From: Winogradskyella sp. PC-19
Lineage (GTDB): Bacteria > Bacteroidota > Bacteroidia > Flavobacteriales > Flavobacteriaceae
NCBI RefSeq assembly: GCF_002163855.1
Contig: NZ_CP019332.1
Location: 2,211,145-2,275,144, forward strand
Length of the DNA stretch: 64,000 bases
Direction: 5' to 3'
The notes beneath the pieces were generated by a model. It made no database searches. It worked only from the letters and a program-made list of their open reading frames with translations, and had not been told where the DNA came from. Shown one piece after another: positions 6,142-15,961 of this stretch (positions are counted from its first letter, which is position 1; the number at the start of each line of letters is the position of its first letter). Both the position numbers and the translations under genes were made by a program.

Positions 6142-8991
6142 CTAGTGCGCCTCCAACCAATTATCACCAATATCTAAGTCTACATCTAACGGTACAGACA
6201 ATTTATAGGCATTTTCCATTTCTGTTTTGATGAGTGTTTTCATAGCATCTAGTTCAGGCTTATAGATGTCAAAAACCAATTCATCATGTACTTGTAACAA
6301 CATTTTGGATTTGTAATCAGACGCTTTCAACTTATTATGAATATTAATCATAGCGATTTTTATAATGTCTGCAGCACTTCCTTGTATAGGTGCATTTACA
6401 GCATTACGCTCAGCTGCTCCGCGAACTACAGCATTGCGAGAATTAATGTCTTTTAAGTATCTGCGACGACCCAACACAGTTTGTACATAACCATTATCAC
6501 GAGCAAAATCTACTTGCTTACTCATGTAGGCTTTTAGTTTTGGATAGGTTTCGTAATAGGTGTCAATCAATTCTTTGGCTTCACCCCGAGATAAATCGGT
6601 TTGGTTACTCAAGCCAAAGGCCGAAACCCCATAAATAATTCCAAAATTTACCGTTTTAGCATTGCTACGTTGCTCACGTGATACTTCTGTAATAGGTGCA
6701 TTAAATACTCTTGAAGCTGTTGAGGCATGAATATCTTCTCCGTTCTTAAAAGCCTCAATCATGGTTTCTTCTTCACTTAGTGCCGCAATAATTCGTAATT
6801 CTATTTGAGAATAATCCGCAGCTAAAAGCGTATAATTTTCATCACGAGGCACAAAGGCTTTACGCACTTGACGTCCACGTTCCGTTCTAATAGGAATGTT
6901 CTGTAAGTTGGGATTATTACTACTTAGACGACCAGTAGCAGCAACAGTTTGCATATAATCGGTGTGTACACGCATTGTGCTTTCTTCAACCTGAAGCGGA
7001 AGTGCGTCTACATAGGTGCTTTTGAGTTTTGCTAAACCACGATAATCTAAAACATCTTTAATAATTTGATGATCTTTTGCTAAATAACTCAGAACATCTT
7101 CTGCCGTAGAATATTGACCTGTTTTGGTCTTTTTTGGTTTGTCAACCAATTTCATTTTTTCAAATAAAATAATGCCCAGTTGCTTTGGAGATCCAATATT
7201 AAATTCTTCACCGGCAGCTTCGTAAATTCGTTTTTCAAGTGTTTGAATATCATTATTCAAATCTTCGGATAATGAATTTAAAAAGTCCTTATCGAGATTG
7301 ATACCTTCAAGTTCCATATCTGCTAAAACACGAAGTAGTGGCAATTCGATTTCGTTAAATAATTTTTGTGTATTGGCTTCACCAAGTTCTTTTTCAAAAT
7401 GTTCTTTAAGCTGCAACGTGATATCAGCATCTTCAACAGCATATTCAGTTTGCTTATCTAAAGGTACATCTCTCATTGAGAGCTGGTTCTTTCCTTTTTT
7501 GCCAATCAATTCAGTAATCGATATTGGTTTGTAGTTAAGGTAAGTCTCAGCAAGTACATCCATATTATGGCGCATGTCAGGATTAATCAGGTAATGTGCT
7601 AGCATTGTGTCAAATAACTTTCCTTTAACATCGATATTATACTTTGCTAAAACTTTAATATCATGCTTAAGGTTTTGTCCAATTTTTTCGATGTTTTCAT
7701 TTTCAAAGAATGGACGTAATTCTTCAATTAAATTTTGAGCCTTGTTTTTATCTTCAGGAAAAGGCATATAAAACCCTTTACCAGTTTCCCATGAAAATGC
7801 AATGCCAACCAATTCAGCAGTTAAAGGATTTAGTCCTGTGGTTTCAGTATCAAAACATACCGAAGTCTGATTCATTAGGTTTTTGACAAATAGTTTAGTT
7901 GCCATTCCTGGTGCGATACTTTGGTAAAAGTGAGAACTGGTTTCTACAGTATGTCTTGTGTATTCAGAAGTTGTTTCGTCAGAAGTTGAAGTGTCTCCAC
8001 CAAATAGTGAAAATTGTCCAGCGCCAGCAGATTTTTGTTCTTTAGGAGTGGCCTTTACTTCAGTTTTCGTTTCTGTTGTTGTAGAGCTACTGTTTGCAGT
8101 TGGTACTTCTGTTGAAAATGTTTTCAAGAAGTTATCTGTTAATCGTCTAAACTCTAAATCCTGAAATATTTCTTTTACTTTTTCAATATCTGGATGGTCT
8201 AACTCAAAATCTTTAGCATCAAAATCAACAGGAACATCTAACATGATGGTTGCTAATTTTTTTGAAAGTAATCCAAGCTCTCCATTAGCTTCTACTTTTT
8301 CTTTCATTTTACCTTTTAGCTCATGCGTATTGGCTAATAAACCTTCCATACTTCCGTAAGCTGCTAAAAATTTCTTTGCTGTTTTTGGACCAACACCAGG
8401 TAAACCAGGAATGTTATCTGATGCATCACCCATCATTCCTAGATAGTCTATCACTTGCATTGGGTCAGTCACTTCAAATTTTTTCTGAACTTCGGGTATT
8501 CCCCAAGTTTCATAACCGCCACCAAAAACGGGGCGGTACATAAAAATATTATCAGTTACTAATTGTGCAAAATCTTTATCAGGTGTCACCATGTAGACTT
8601 TATAGCCCTCTTTTTCCGCTTGACGCGAAAGTGTACCTATAACATCATCAGCTTCAAAACCTTCTTTTACCATGATAGGAATATGCATGGCTTTAAGAAT
8701 ATTATGAATATATGGAATTGCAGTTTTTATACCTTCTGGTGTTTCGTCTCGATTCGCTTTGTAGGCTTCAAACATTTCAACTCTGTCGACACTTCCGCCT
8801 TTATCAAAACAAACTGCCAAATGGTCTGGACGTTCACGTTTTATAACATCTAAAAGTGAATTCATAAAGCCCATTATTGCTGAGGTGTCTTCACCTTTAG
8901 AATTAATTCTAGGGTTTTTTATAAAAGCATAGTAGCCACGGAAAATTAGAGCGTAAGCATCTACGAGAAATAGTCGTTTTTGGTCGGACAT
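6142..8991 (-). CDS. polA: DNA polymerase I
   Basis: Repair and Okazaki-fragment polymerase. The 949-residue product has all three domains. The 5'-3' exonuclease (residues 1-290) carries LFLVDAYALIFRGYYAF, EADDVIGTL and GDASDNIPGLPGVGPKTA. A Ser/Thr-rich linker (about 295-345) follows. The 3'-5' exonuclease (about 360-550) retains DTETTGLNP, so proofreading should be active. The polymerase has DYSQIELRIIAALS (motif A), RSNAKTVNFGIIYG (motif B) and QVHDELVFD (motif C). It is followed by sua5 on the same strand; upstream is the terminator of the aldo/keto reductase. Confidence 0.98.
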   Translation of the reverse strand: MSDQKRLFLVDAYALIFRGYYAFIKNPRINSKGEDTSAIMGFMNSLLDVIKRERPDHLAVCFDKGGSVDRVEMFEAYKANRDETPEGIKTAIPYIHNILKAMHIPIMVKEGFEADDVIGTLSRQAEKEGYKVYMVTPDKDFAQLVTDNIFMYRPVFGGGYETWGIPEVQKKFEVTDPMQVIDYLGMMGDASDNIPGLPGVGPKTAKKFLAAYGSMEGLLANTHELKGKMKEKVEANGELGLLSKKLATIMLDVPVDFDAKDFELDHPDIEKVKEIFQDLEFRRLTDNFLKTFSTEVPTANSSSTTTETKTEVKATPKEQKSAGAGQFSLFGGDTSTSDETTSEYTRHTVETSSHFYQSIAPGMATKLFVKNLMNQTSVCFDTETTGLNPLTAELVGIAFSWETGKGFYMPFPEDKNKAQNLIEELRPFFENENIEKIGQNLKHDIKVLAKYNIDVKGKLFDTMLAHYLINPDMRHNMDVLAETYLNYKPISITELIGKKGKNQLSMRDVPLDKQTEYAVEDADITLQLKEHFEKELGEANTQKLFNEIELPLLRVLADMELEGINLDKDFLNSLSEDLNNDIQTLEKRIYEAAGEEFNIGSPKQLGIILFEKMKLVDKPKKTKTGQYSTAEDVLSYLAKDHQIIKDVLDYRGLAKLKSTYVDALPLQVEESTMRVHTDYMQTVAATGRLSSNNPNLQNIPIRTERGRQVRKAFVPRDENYTLLAADYSQIELRIIAALSEEETMIEAFKNGEDIHASTASRVFNAPITEVSREQRSNAKTVNFGIIYGVSAFGLSNQTDLSRGEAKELIDTYYETYPKLKAYMSKQVDFARDNGYVQTVLGRRRYLKDINSRNAVVRGAAERNAVNAPIQGSAADIIKIAMINIHNKLKASDYKSKMLLQVHDELVFDIYKPELDAMKTLIKTEMENAYKLSVPLDVDLDIGDNWLEAH

Positions 8992-9022
8992 TATATTTGT
9001 TTTTGTAAGTCTATAAAACTAC

Positions 9023-9055
9023 AAAAAAACCCGAAGCTATTGGCCTCGAGTTTTT
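9023..9055 (-). terminator. Intrinsic terminator of the aldo/keto reductase gene
   Basis: Read on the minus strand, AAACTCGAGGC pairs with GCTTCGGGTTT through two G-U pairs, followed by seven T. The stem is mismatched on the plus strand, so it is minus-specific. It separates this gene from polA. Confidence 0.75.
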
Positions 9056-9081
9056 GATATTATTTTAATGTGGTATATGAA

Positions 9082-10119
9082 TTACGGTGCAGGATTTGGT
9101 ATCTCAGCGTGTACTTCATTAATCGCTTTTATAACATCATCTGACAATGAAATATTGATGCTATTAATATTTTCTTCAAGTTGTACTAAATTAGTTGCTC
9201 CAATAATATTACTCGTTAAAAATGGACGCTCATTTACAAAAGCTAGAGACATTTGTGCTAAGGTCATCCCGTTATCTTCAGCAATTTTTAAATAACGTTT
9301 CGTAGCTTCAGTAGCTTGTTCTCCGCTATATCTTGCAAAACGAGGAAATAATTTTAAGCGTGCATTATCTGCTGCGGTCCCTTTAATATATTTTCCAGAG
9401 AGTACACCAAATGCCATTGGTGAGTATGCTAGTAGTCCAATATTTTCTCGGTGGGCAACTTCAGCCATAGTACTATCAAAAGGTCTACATAATAATGAGT
9501 ATGCATTTTGAATTGTAATTGGTCTTGGTAAATTATGTTGTTTAGATTCATGTAAATAACGCATTGTTCCCCAAGCACCTTCATTAGAAATTCCTATTTG
9601 TCTTACTTTTCCTGACTTTACTATTTCGTCAAGATTATGAAGAATTTCATTGAAGTTATCTTCCCATTCGTCATTAGTATTATGGACATAATCTCTAACG
9701 CCAAACATATTAGTATTACGTTCTGGCCAGTGGATTTGATATAAATCCATATAGTCTGTTTTTAGACGCTTTAGACTACCTTCAACAGCTTCGCTAAGTG
9801 CTTCTTTACTGAAACCTGTGGATCTTATGTGTGCGGTGTAATCACCTGGGCCAGCTATTTTACTTGCTAAAACAATCTTGTCTCTATTGCCTGTTTTTGC
9901 GAACCAATTTCCAATAATACGCTCGGTTTCGGCATAAGTCTCTGCAGTTGCAGGAACAGGATATAACTCAGCAACATCAAAGAAGTTAACACCTTTGTTT
10001 AATGCTAAATCCATTTGAGCAAAACCTTCGTCTTGTGTGTTTTGATTTCCCCAGGTCATAGTGCCAAGGCATATTTTACTAACTTTTATATCTGTATTTG
10101 GAAGGTTGGTATATTTCAT
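9082..10119 (-). CDS. Aldo/keto reductase (Tas-like)
   Basis: Predicted NADP(H)-dependent oxidoreductase with a TIM barrel. Catalytic tetrad residues can be seen: Asp and Tyr in FFDVAELYP near residue 50, Lys in LASKIAG near 85, His in IHWPERNT near 130. The C-terminal part has the cofactor-binding segment (TSNIIGATNLVQLEENI). At 345 residues and with this N-terminus (NTDIKVSKICLGTMTWG) it resembles the Tas/YdjG-type subfamily; the physiological substrate is unknown. It is a single gene with its own -7 box and terminator. Confidence 0.9.
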   Translation of the reverse strand: MKYTNLPNTDIKVSKICLGTMTWGNQNTQDEGFAQMDLALNKGVNFFDVAELYPVPATAETYAETERIIGNWFAKTGNRDKIVLASKIAGPGDYTAHIRSTGFSKEALSEAVEGSLKRLKTDYMDLYQIHWPERNTNMFGVRDYVHNTNDEWEDNFNEILHNLDEIVKSGKVRQIGISNEGAWGTMRYLHESKQHNLPRPITIQNAYSLLCRPFDSTMAEVAHRENIGLLAYSPMAFGVLSGKYIKGTAADNARLKLFPRFARYSGEQATEATKRYLKIAEDNGMTLAQMSLAFVNERPFLTSNIIGATNLVQLEENINSINISLSDDVIKAINEVHAEIPNPAP

Positions 10120-10141
10120 TGTGGTAATTAAAAAATTTTAA

Positions 10142-10149
10142 CAAAAATA
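10142..10149 (-). promoter_or_regulatory. -7 box TATTTTTG upstream of the aldo/keto reductase
   Basis: TAnnTTTG match on the minus strand 22 nt before the ATG, squeezed between this gene and the upstream ompA-like terminator. Confidence 0.5.
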
Positions 10150-10152
10150 AGA

Positions 10153-10185
10153 AGACCTTTCAGGTTATTAAAACTTGAAAGGTCT
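10153..10185 (-). terminator. Terminator of the OmpA lipoprotein operon
   Basis: A 14-bp stem with one G-U pair (10153-10166 with 10172-10185) and a 5-nt loop, followed on the minus strand by TTCTTATTTTTG. It lies 23 nt past the OmpA-like stop codon. Confidence 0.75.
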
Positions 10186-10208
10186 AAATCTATGTTAAGG
10201 TTTATGTA

Positions 10209-11168
10209 TTAAATATCATTCAATAGTTTAGAAATTTCATCTAATTTTGGTGTTAAAATTACTTCAATACGTCTATTTTTTGCTTTGCCTTCTGAAGTAT
10301 CGTTAGTGGCAATAGGTGCATACTCACCACGACCAGCAGCAGTAAGATTTTCAGCATTTATTAAAGAATTCTCTTTTAGAATTTTTACAATTGAAGTTGC
10401 ACGTTTGGTTGATAAATCCCAATTACTACTCAATTGTGCATTACCTTTATAGGGCACGTTATCTGTATGACCTTCTATCAAAACTGCAATGTCAGGATTC
10501 TCTGCAAGAACGCTACCTAATTGCTCTACCGCTTCACGACCTTCGCTACCAACAGACCAACTACCTGAGTTAAAAAGGAGTTTGTTTTCCATAGAAATAT
10601 AAACCTTTCCATCACGTTGCTCTACAGTTAATCCTTTACCTTCAAAATTGGTTAAAGCTTTTGAGATGGCATCTTTGAGTTTAGTCATTGCCGCATCTTT
10701 TGTTGCGATAACATTTTCTAATTCTGCAACTCTTTTTGAACCGGCTTCCAATTCTTTTTGTAGTTTACTTAGACGCTCACTTTCTGCTATTAAAGCTTGC
10801 TCTTTAGCTTCGAGTTGCGCTAAAAGCTCTCTATTCTTTTTTGAATTTGCTGCAATTGATGCTGAGCTATTTTCTTCTAAAGCAGCATATGAGGCTTTAA
10901 GATTTTCTAAATTTGATATAGATGCAGCTAACTCAGTTGTTAATTGATCACGTTCTTTAACTGCGTCTGCATATGCTTTTTGCAGTTTGTCTAAATCATT
11001 TTCAAGCTTGTTTTTTGCATCTGAAAGTGATTGATTTTGGTCAGATAATTGACGGTGTTCTTTTTTTAAATCAGCATATTTATCTTCTAAATCTGTGTAT
11101 ATTTTTTTGGATACACAAGATGAAAATAGGATTAAACCTAAGGCTAAGATTGAGAGTTTTTTAATCAT
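10209..11168 (-). CDS. OmpA-family lipoprotein with coiled coil
   Basis: Predicted outer-membrane lipoprotein tethering to peptidoglycan. The signal peptide ends in a lipobox (LFSSC, Cys near residue 18). Residues about 25-170 are a long Glu/Lys/Leu/Ala-rich coiled coil. Residues about 195-310 are an OmpA C-terminal domain with the peptidoglycan-binding pattern EGHTDNVPY, LSTKRATSIVKIL, GRGEYAPIATNDTSEGKAKNRRIEV. Asp and Arg of the diaminopimelate-binding site are present. It lies 2 nt after the membrane protein gene in an operon with xth upstream. Confidence 0.93.
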   Translation of the reverse strand: MIKKLSILALGLILFSSCVSKKIYTDLEDKYADLKKEHRQLSDQNQSLSDAKNKLENDLDKLQKAYADAVKERDQLTTELAASISNLENLKASYAALEENSSASIAANSKKNRELLAQLEAKEQALIAESERLSKLQKELEAGSKRVAELENVIATKDAAMTKLKDAISKALTNFEGKGLTVEQRDGKVYISMENKLLFNSGSWSVGSEGREAVEQLGSVLAENPDIAVLIEGHTDNVPYKGNAQLSSNWDLSTKRATSIVKILKENSLINAENLTAAGRGEYAPIATNDTSEGKAKNRRIEVILTPKLDEISKLLNDI

Positions 11169-11170
11169 TT

Positions 11171-11551
11171 TTAATTGTTTGAAAGATTTGAGATGTTTTT
11201 ATTCTTTTTGCTTCTGGCGTATTTGTAAAACATAAAACTGCCAGCTACAATGTTAAAACCTAAAAACAAACTACCCACAATAAGTAGTTTATAAAAGTTT
11301 GAATTGGCTTCAGTAAACTCAGATAATTCTGAAATTAAAGCCATAACTAAATATAAATTGATGATAACAAATAAGCTTGATATTAATAAACCCGAAATTG
11401 TTTTTTTTGAAATAATTTGAAATGTCAAAATGCTCATCAAAATAATAGCATACGGATTTATAACAAGTCCTGCGAGCGTCCAATAATAAATAGTTGCAGC
11501 CAGAAGATATAATTCTGGACCAAGTTGTAATAGTTGTTTAACTCTAGTCAT
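11171..11551 (-). CDS. Small four-helix integral membrane protein
   Basis: A 126-residue protein with about four hydrophobic helices (residues about 12-35, 36-50, 53-75 and 88-110), a short N-terminal basic region (MTRVKQ) and a basic C-terminal tail. I do not recognise a family. It is embedded between xth (9 nt upstream) and the OmpA-like gene (2 nt downstream), so it is cotranscribed with them. No catalytic motif is visible. Confidence 0.75.
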   Translation of the reverse strand: MTRVKQLLQLGPELYLLAATIYYWTLAGLVINPYAIILMSILTFQIISKKTISGLLISSLFVIINLYLVMALISELSEFTEANSNFYKLLIVGSLFLGFNIVAGSFMFYKYARSKKNKNISNLSNN

Positions 11552-11560
11552 GTTTATTGT

Positions 11561-12322
11561 TTAAAATTCTAACTCCAATAAAATAGGACAATGGTCACTA
11601 TGTACTGCTTCGGTTAGTATAACGCTTCTTTTTAAATTTTCTTGTAACGGTTTTGTTGCTAAAGCATAATCTAAACGCCAACCTTTGTTATTAGCACGAG
11701 CGTTTGCTCTATAACTCCACCAAGAATATTTCTGTAATTCTGGGTTGAGATATCTAAATGTATCTACGAGTCCGCTGTCTAAAAAGTTGCCCAACCACTC
11801 ACGTTCTTCTGGTAAAAACCCTGAAACACCTTTCATTTTTGGGTTATGGATGTCAATGGCTTCATGACAAATGTTATAATCACCACAGATTACAAGTTTT
11901 GGGAAGTCTTTTTTTAGTGAATTAATATAATCTTGGAATTCATCCATATAATTGAGCTTAAAACTCAGGCGCGCATCATTAGTTCCAGAAGGCAAATACA
12001 AACTCATAACAGAAACCTTGTTAAAATCAGCTCTAATGTTTCGTCCTTCAAAATCCATTGATTCTATTCCGGTTCCGAACTCTACATGATTTGGTTCTGT
12101 TTTACTTAAAATGGCAACACCACTATAGCCTTTTTTTTGTGCGCTAAACCAGTAGTTGTATTTGTATCCAGCTTCAGCAAAAACATTCAAATCTAGTTGG
12201 TCTTCTTGTGCTTTTATTTCTTGTAAGCATATGACATCAGGGTCAGTAGCAGTCAACCAATCAATAAATCCTTTTTTTAATGCGGCTCTTATACCGTTGA
12301 CGTTGTATGATGCTATTTTCAT
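11561..12322 (-). CDS. xth: Exodeoxyribonuclease III
   Basis: AP endonuclease/3'-5' exonuclease of base-excision repair, EEP fold. The 253-residue product shows the family's active site in order: YNVNGIRAA (Asn), CLQEIKAQ (metal-binding Glu near residue 35), LYLPSG (Tyr), GDYNICH (Asp/Asn near 147-149), RLDYALAT, and the terminal SDHCPILLELEF (catalytic Asp-His). Length is standard. First gene of a three-gene operon, with a recognisable promoter upstream. Confidence 0.96.
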   Translation of the reverse strand: MKIASYNVNGIRAALKKGFIDWLTATDPDVICLQEIKAQEDQLDLNVFAEAGYKYNYWFSAQKKGYSGVAILSKTEPNHVEFGTGIESMDFEGRNIRADFNKVSVMSLYLPSGTNDARLSFKLNYMDEFQDYINSLKKDFPKLVICGDYNICHEAIDIHNPKMKGVSGFLPEEREWLGNFLDSGLVDTFRYLNPELQKYSWWSYRANARANNKGWRLDYALATKPLQENLKRSVILTEAVHSDHCPILLELEF

Positions 12323-12343
12323 ATCGAATAATTAGTTCAGTTT

Positions 12344-12372
12344 CAAAAATAAATAATACTGTACTTTTACAA
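12344..12372 (-). promoter_or_regulatory. Promoter of the xth operon (TTG-N18-TATTTTTG)
   Basis: Minus strand TTG at 12372-12370, 18 nt, TATTTTTG at 12351-12344, then 21 nt to the xth ATG. Good match to the Bacteroidota promoter. Confidence 0.6.
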
Positions 12373-12420
12373 TGCTTTTTATTGTGAAATATGTCTTAAA
12401 TAAAGGCGTTACTGTTCTAT

Positions 12421-15400
12421 ATGCGAATACTCATTACTTTTATTATTATTCTACTTTCGTTTACTGCGGTATCACAGGAGAAGTCTAGTAATTATAAATT
12501 AAAAAAATTCGCAGTCAAAGATTCGATTTTAATTGACTCAGTAAGTATCAATCCCAGTTTATTTAAAGTAAAAAAGAAATCAGGAGAACTAATAGATTCA
12601 AGTTTATACACTATTGATTTTTCGAAATCTATTTTAAAATTTAAACCTTCAGTAAACACAGATACTATCTTAGTTGAATATTTACGCTATCCAAATTTTA
12701 TTACAAAAACATATCGTCAATTAGATGATAATATAATTGTCCAAAATACTGAGGCAAGACAAAAATTATTTCAAATTCAGAATAGAAAACCTAAAAGTAA
12801 TTTTACACCTTTTGATGGTTTAACGACATCTGGAAGTATCTCTCGAGGTGTAACCATTGGTAACAATCAAAATTCTGTTTTAAATAGTGAATTAGACCTT
12901 CAGATTTCAGGAAAGTTGAGTGACAAAGTATCCTTAAGAGCATCGATTCAAGATGCAAACATTCCCTTACAGGAAAGCGGATTTTCGCAGCGATTGGATG
13001 AGTTTGACCAGATTTTTATCGAATTATTTAGTAAGGATTGGCGTATACGTGCAGGTGATATTGATTTGGAAAACAATACAAGTTATTACAATAGTTTTAG
13101 TAAGCGTGTACAAGGACTTTTTGTAAATGCTAGTTTAAGTGATAAGACGTCGGTTTTTGCTTCTGGAGCATTGGTGCGAGGACAGTTTACAACTAGTCAA
13201 TTTACAGCACAAGAAGGCAATCAAGGACCATATAAGTTACGAGGCCCAAATAACGAGTTGTTTGTGCTTGTGGTTTCGGGTAGTGAAACCGTTTATGTCA
13301 ACGGTGTACCTTTAGAACGAGGAGAAAACAAGGATTATATTATTGATTATAATGCAGGTCAGATAGTATTTAACTCTACATTTCCGATAACATCTGAGAT
13401 GAGAATTACTGTCGATTATCAATTTAGTGAACGGAATTATTCGCGATTTACAGTTTATGGTGGTAGTCAATTTGAAACTGAAAAACTAAAGTTAAATCTC
13501 TCGGTATACTCTGAGAGTGATGCTAAAAACCAGCCTTTACAGCAAAACTTGTCGACTGAACAAGCGCAAATTTTAGCAGCTGCTGGAGATGATATGAGTT
13601 TAATGACGGCACCATCGGCAGTCGAAGAAATTTTTTCTGAAAATCGAATTCTATATCGAAAAGAACTGTTTGGTACTGAAGAAATATTTGTTTTTTCTAA
13701 TGACCCAAACGACCAGTTATTTAGTGTGCGTTTTACATTGGTAGGCAATAACCTAGGAAATTATGTTTTAAGTAATGACAGTACAATTGCTAATATTTAT
13801 GAATTTGTACCGCCAATAGCAGGAATTCCTCAAGGAAATTTCGAACCTATTATTCAACTTGTCGCGCCTGAGCGTTTGCAAATTGCTACGCTAAACGGAA
13901 CATATACCCCAACAGAAAAAACAAATGTCTTTTTTGAGTTAGCAGGTAGTAAAAATGATTTGAATTTATTCTCTAGCGCGGATGATAATAATAATGATGG
14001 TTTTGCAGGTAAATTTAAAGTGCAGCAAAAGCTAATAAAAAAAGATAGTGCTTGGAATGTATCTGCTATTGCTGATGTTGATTATCTGCAAGATAATTTT
14101 AGAACCGTACAACGTTTATATAGACCAGAATTTGCACGTGATTGGAATTTGGATAATTCTGAAGCCAATCAAGGCAATGTGAGTTTGGGAGACCAATTAC
14201 TTTTTAATTCTGGTGTTCAAGCATTTCATTACAAAAAAGGAAGACTAGCTTATAATTTTGAACACCTGAATTATTCAGAAGCTTTTAATGGTAATCGACA
14301 TAATCTAAGAGCTGATTTACGATTGGGAGATTTTTCGATATTCTCACAGTCTAGTGCTTTAACTAATAATTCGAGCTTAAATACTTCTAATTTTGTTCGT
14401 TCATTTAATCGCGTGGTTTATGGTAAAACCAATAAATGGGCTGGTGCAAAATTAGCTTTAGAAGATAATAAGCAGACAGAAAAGGCAACAGGAAACTTAA
14501 CTGCCTTAAGTCAAAAATTCACGTCTTACGAAGCTTTTGCTGGTGTTGGCGATAGCACAAAAGTATTTGTCGAATTAGGTTATATTCATAGACTTAACGA
14601 TAGTTTACGAAACAATAATTTACAGCGCGTTAATACTTCAAACACCTATTATTTAAAATCAAGATTAATTCAGAATAAAACATCAAATCTTCAATTGTTT
14701 GTTAATTACCGAACTTTAAAAGCAGAAGGTAATACCTCTCAAGATGAGCAATCTCTGAACAGTAGACTGAATTATAATCAACGTCTATTCAAAAACGTTT
14801 TAATCTTAAATACAAGTTACGAAACCAATTCTGGGACATTACCACAACAAGATTTTACCTTTGTTGAGGTAGAACCAGGCCAAGGAAATTTTACTTGGAT
14901 AGATTATAACGACAATGGAGTTCAAGAACTAGGCGAGTTCGAAACAGCAAAATTTGCTGACCAAGGCAGTTACATTAGAGTACTATTACCTAACCAAGTT
15001 TTTATTCAGACGCACCAAAATCGTTTTAGTCAAACCGTAACTTTTAATCCACAACAATGGAATGTTTCTGAAAATAAGCAGAAAAAATTCTGGTCTCATT
15101 TTTATAACCAAACTTCATTTTTAGTAGATAACAAATTACGTCGAAGCGGTAGTTCATTTAATTTAAATCCATTTGAAGCTTTGAATGACGAAAACGATAA
15201 TGATTCCAATAGATTAGGTCTTAATTTTAGTTTAAGAAACGTGTTGTTTTATAACCGCGGAAAGCAGCGCTACACAACATCATACACGTATTTAACTAAT
15301 AAGAGTCAAAGTCTATTATCAATTGGTGCGCAGCAGAATAAAATAAGAAGTCATCAAGTTAATTTTAATCACAAGTTTCTAAAAAGTTGGTTAGTAACAA

Positions 15401-15864
15401 CAGAAGCTAGTTTAACTAACAATGAGAGTTTTAACGAAAGCTTTGTTAATCGAGACTTTAAAATTGATGAAACCCAATTTCAACCAAAGTTGTCTTACAT
15501 ATTTAATGAAAATGCCCAGTTTGATGTTTTTTATCAATACACTAATAAGAAAAATACAATAGGAAATTCTGAAGAACTACTACAAAACAATTATGGGTTT
15601 TCCTTCACCTACAATAATGCTCAAAAAGTCGCATTAACAGGTGAGTTTAATTATTTTCAGAACGACTATTTAGGTAATGCAAATACGCCAGTAGCGTTTC
15701 AGATTTTAGAAGGTTTGCAACCTGGAAAAAACTTTACATGGAGTGTTATAGCACAGAAGAAGTTGACCAAGTTTTTAGATTTAAACCTTAATTATTTCGG
15801 GAGAAAAACAGAAACTTCAAAAACTATTCATACTGGTACTGTACAATTGAAAGCTTATTTTTAA
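12421..15864 (+). CDS. Very large predicted outer-membrane/surface protein
   Basis: The 1147-residue product begins with a cleavable signal peptide (residues 1-18, ending AVSQ). An early region (about 20-130) is followed by GSISRGVTIGNNQNSVLNS and long alternating hydrophobic/polar strands rich in Asn, Ser, Thr and Tyr, ending in a C-terminal aromatic (LKAYF). This is what an outer-membrane beta-barrel looks like. A segment around residues 270-310 (GPYKLRG, SETVYVNGVPLERG, YIIDYNAGQIVF) looks like a beta-rich extracellular or periplasmic domain. I recognise it as a Bacteroidota-type protein without an established function. It is divergent from xth and transcribed alone or with the next two genes. 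Confidence 0.85.
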   Translation: MRILITFIIILLSFTAVSQEKSSNYKLKKFAVKDSILIDSVSINPSLFKVKKKSGELIDSSLYTIDFSKSILKFKPSVNTDTILVEYLRYPNFITKTYRQLDDNIIVQNTEARQKLFQIQNRKPKSNFTPFDGLTTSGSISRGVTIGNNQNSVLNSELDLQISGKLSDKVSLRASIQDANIPLQESGFSQRLDEFDQIFIELFSKDWRIRAGDIDLENNTSYYNSFSKRVQGLFVNASLSDKTSVFASGALVRGQFTTSQFTAQEGNQGPYKLRGPNNELFVLVVSGSETVYVNGVPLERGENKDYIIDYNAGQIVFNSTFPITSEMRITVDYQFSERNYSRFTVYGGSQFETEKLKLNLSVYSESDAKNQPLQQNLSTEQAQILAAAGDDMSLMTAPSAVEEIFSENRILYRKELFGTEEIFVFSNDPNDQLFSVRFTLVGNNLGNYVLSNDSTIANIYEFVPPIAGIPQGNFEPIIQLVAPERLQIATLNGTYTPTEKTNVFFELAGSKNDLNLFSSADDNNNDGFAGKFKVQQKLIKKDSAWNVSAIADVDYLQDNFRTVQRLYRPEFARDWNLDNSEANQGNVSLGDQLLFNSGVQAFHYKKGRLAYNFEHLNYSEAFNGNRHNLRADLRLGDFSIFSQSSALTNNSSLNTSNFVRSFNRVVYGKTNKWAGAKLALEDNKQTEKATGNLTALSQKFTSYEAFAGVGDSTKVFVELGYIHRLNDSLRNNNLQRVNTSNTYYLKSRLIQNKTSNLQLFVNYRTLKAEGNTSQDEQSLNSRLNYNQRLFKNVLILNTSYETNSGTLPQQDFTFVEVEPGQGNFTWIDYNDNGVQELGEFETAKFADQGSYIRVLLPNQVFIQTHQNRFSQTVTFNPQQWNVSENKQKKFWSHFYNQTSFLVDNKLRRSGSSFNLNPFEALNDENDNDSNRLGLNFSLRNVLFYNRGKQRYTTSYTYLTNKSQSLLSIGAQQNKIRSHQVNFNHKFLKSWLVTTEASLTNNESFNESFVNRDFKIDETQFQPKLSYIFNENAQFDVFYQYTNKKNTIGNSEELLQNNYGFSFTYNNAQKVALTGEFNYFQNDYLGNANTPVAFQILEGLQPGKNFTWSVIAQKKLTKFLDLNLNYFGRKTETSKTIHTGTVQLKAYF

Positions 15865-15961
15865 ATAATTTGATTTTTTAACGCAACCTTTTATATAATT
15901 AAACATCTTTGTGATAAGATTCTTACATTATTAATCAAAAATTCAATCAATTCTATCTTTT

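Noticed and set aside
8563-8853. Open frame antisense to polA
   Set aside because: Lies over the 5'-3' exonuclease domain; no family resemblance.
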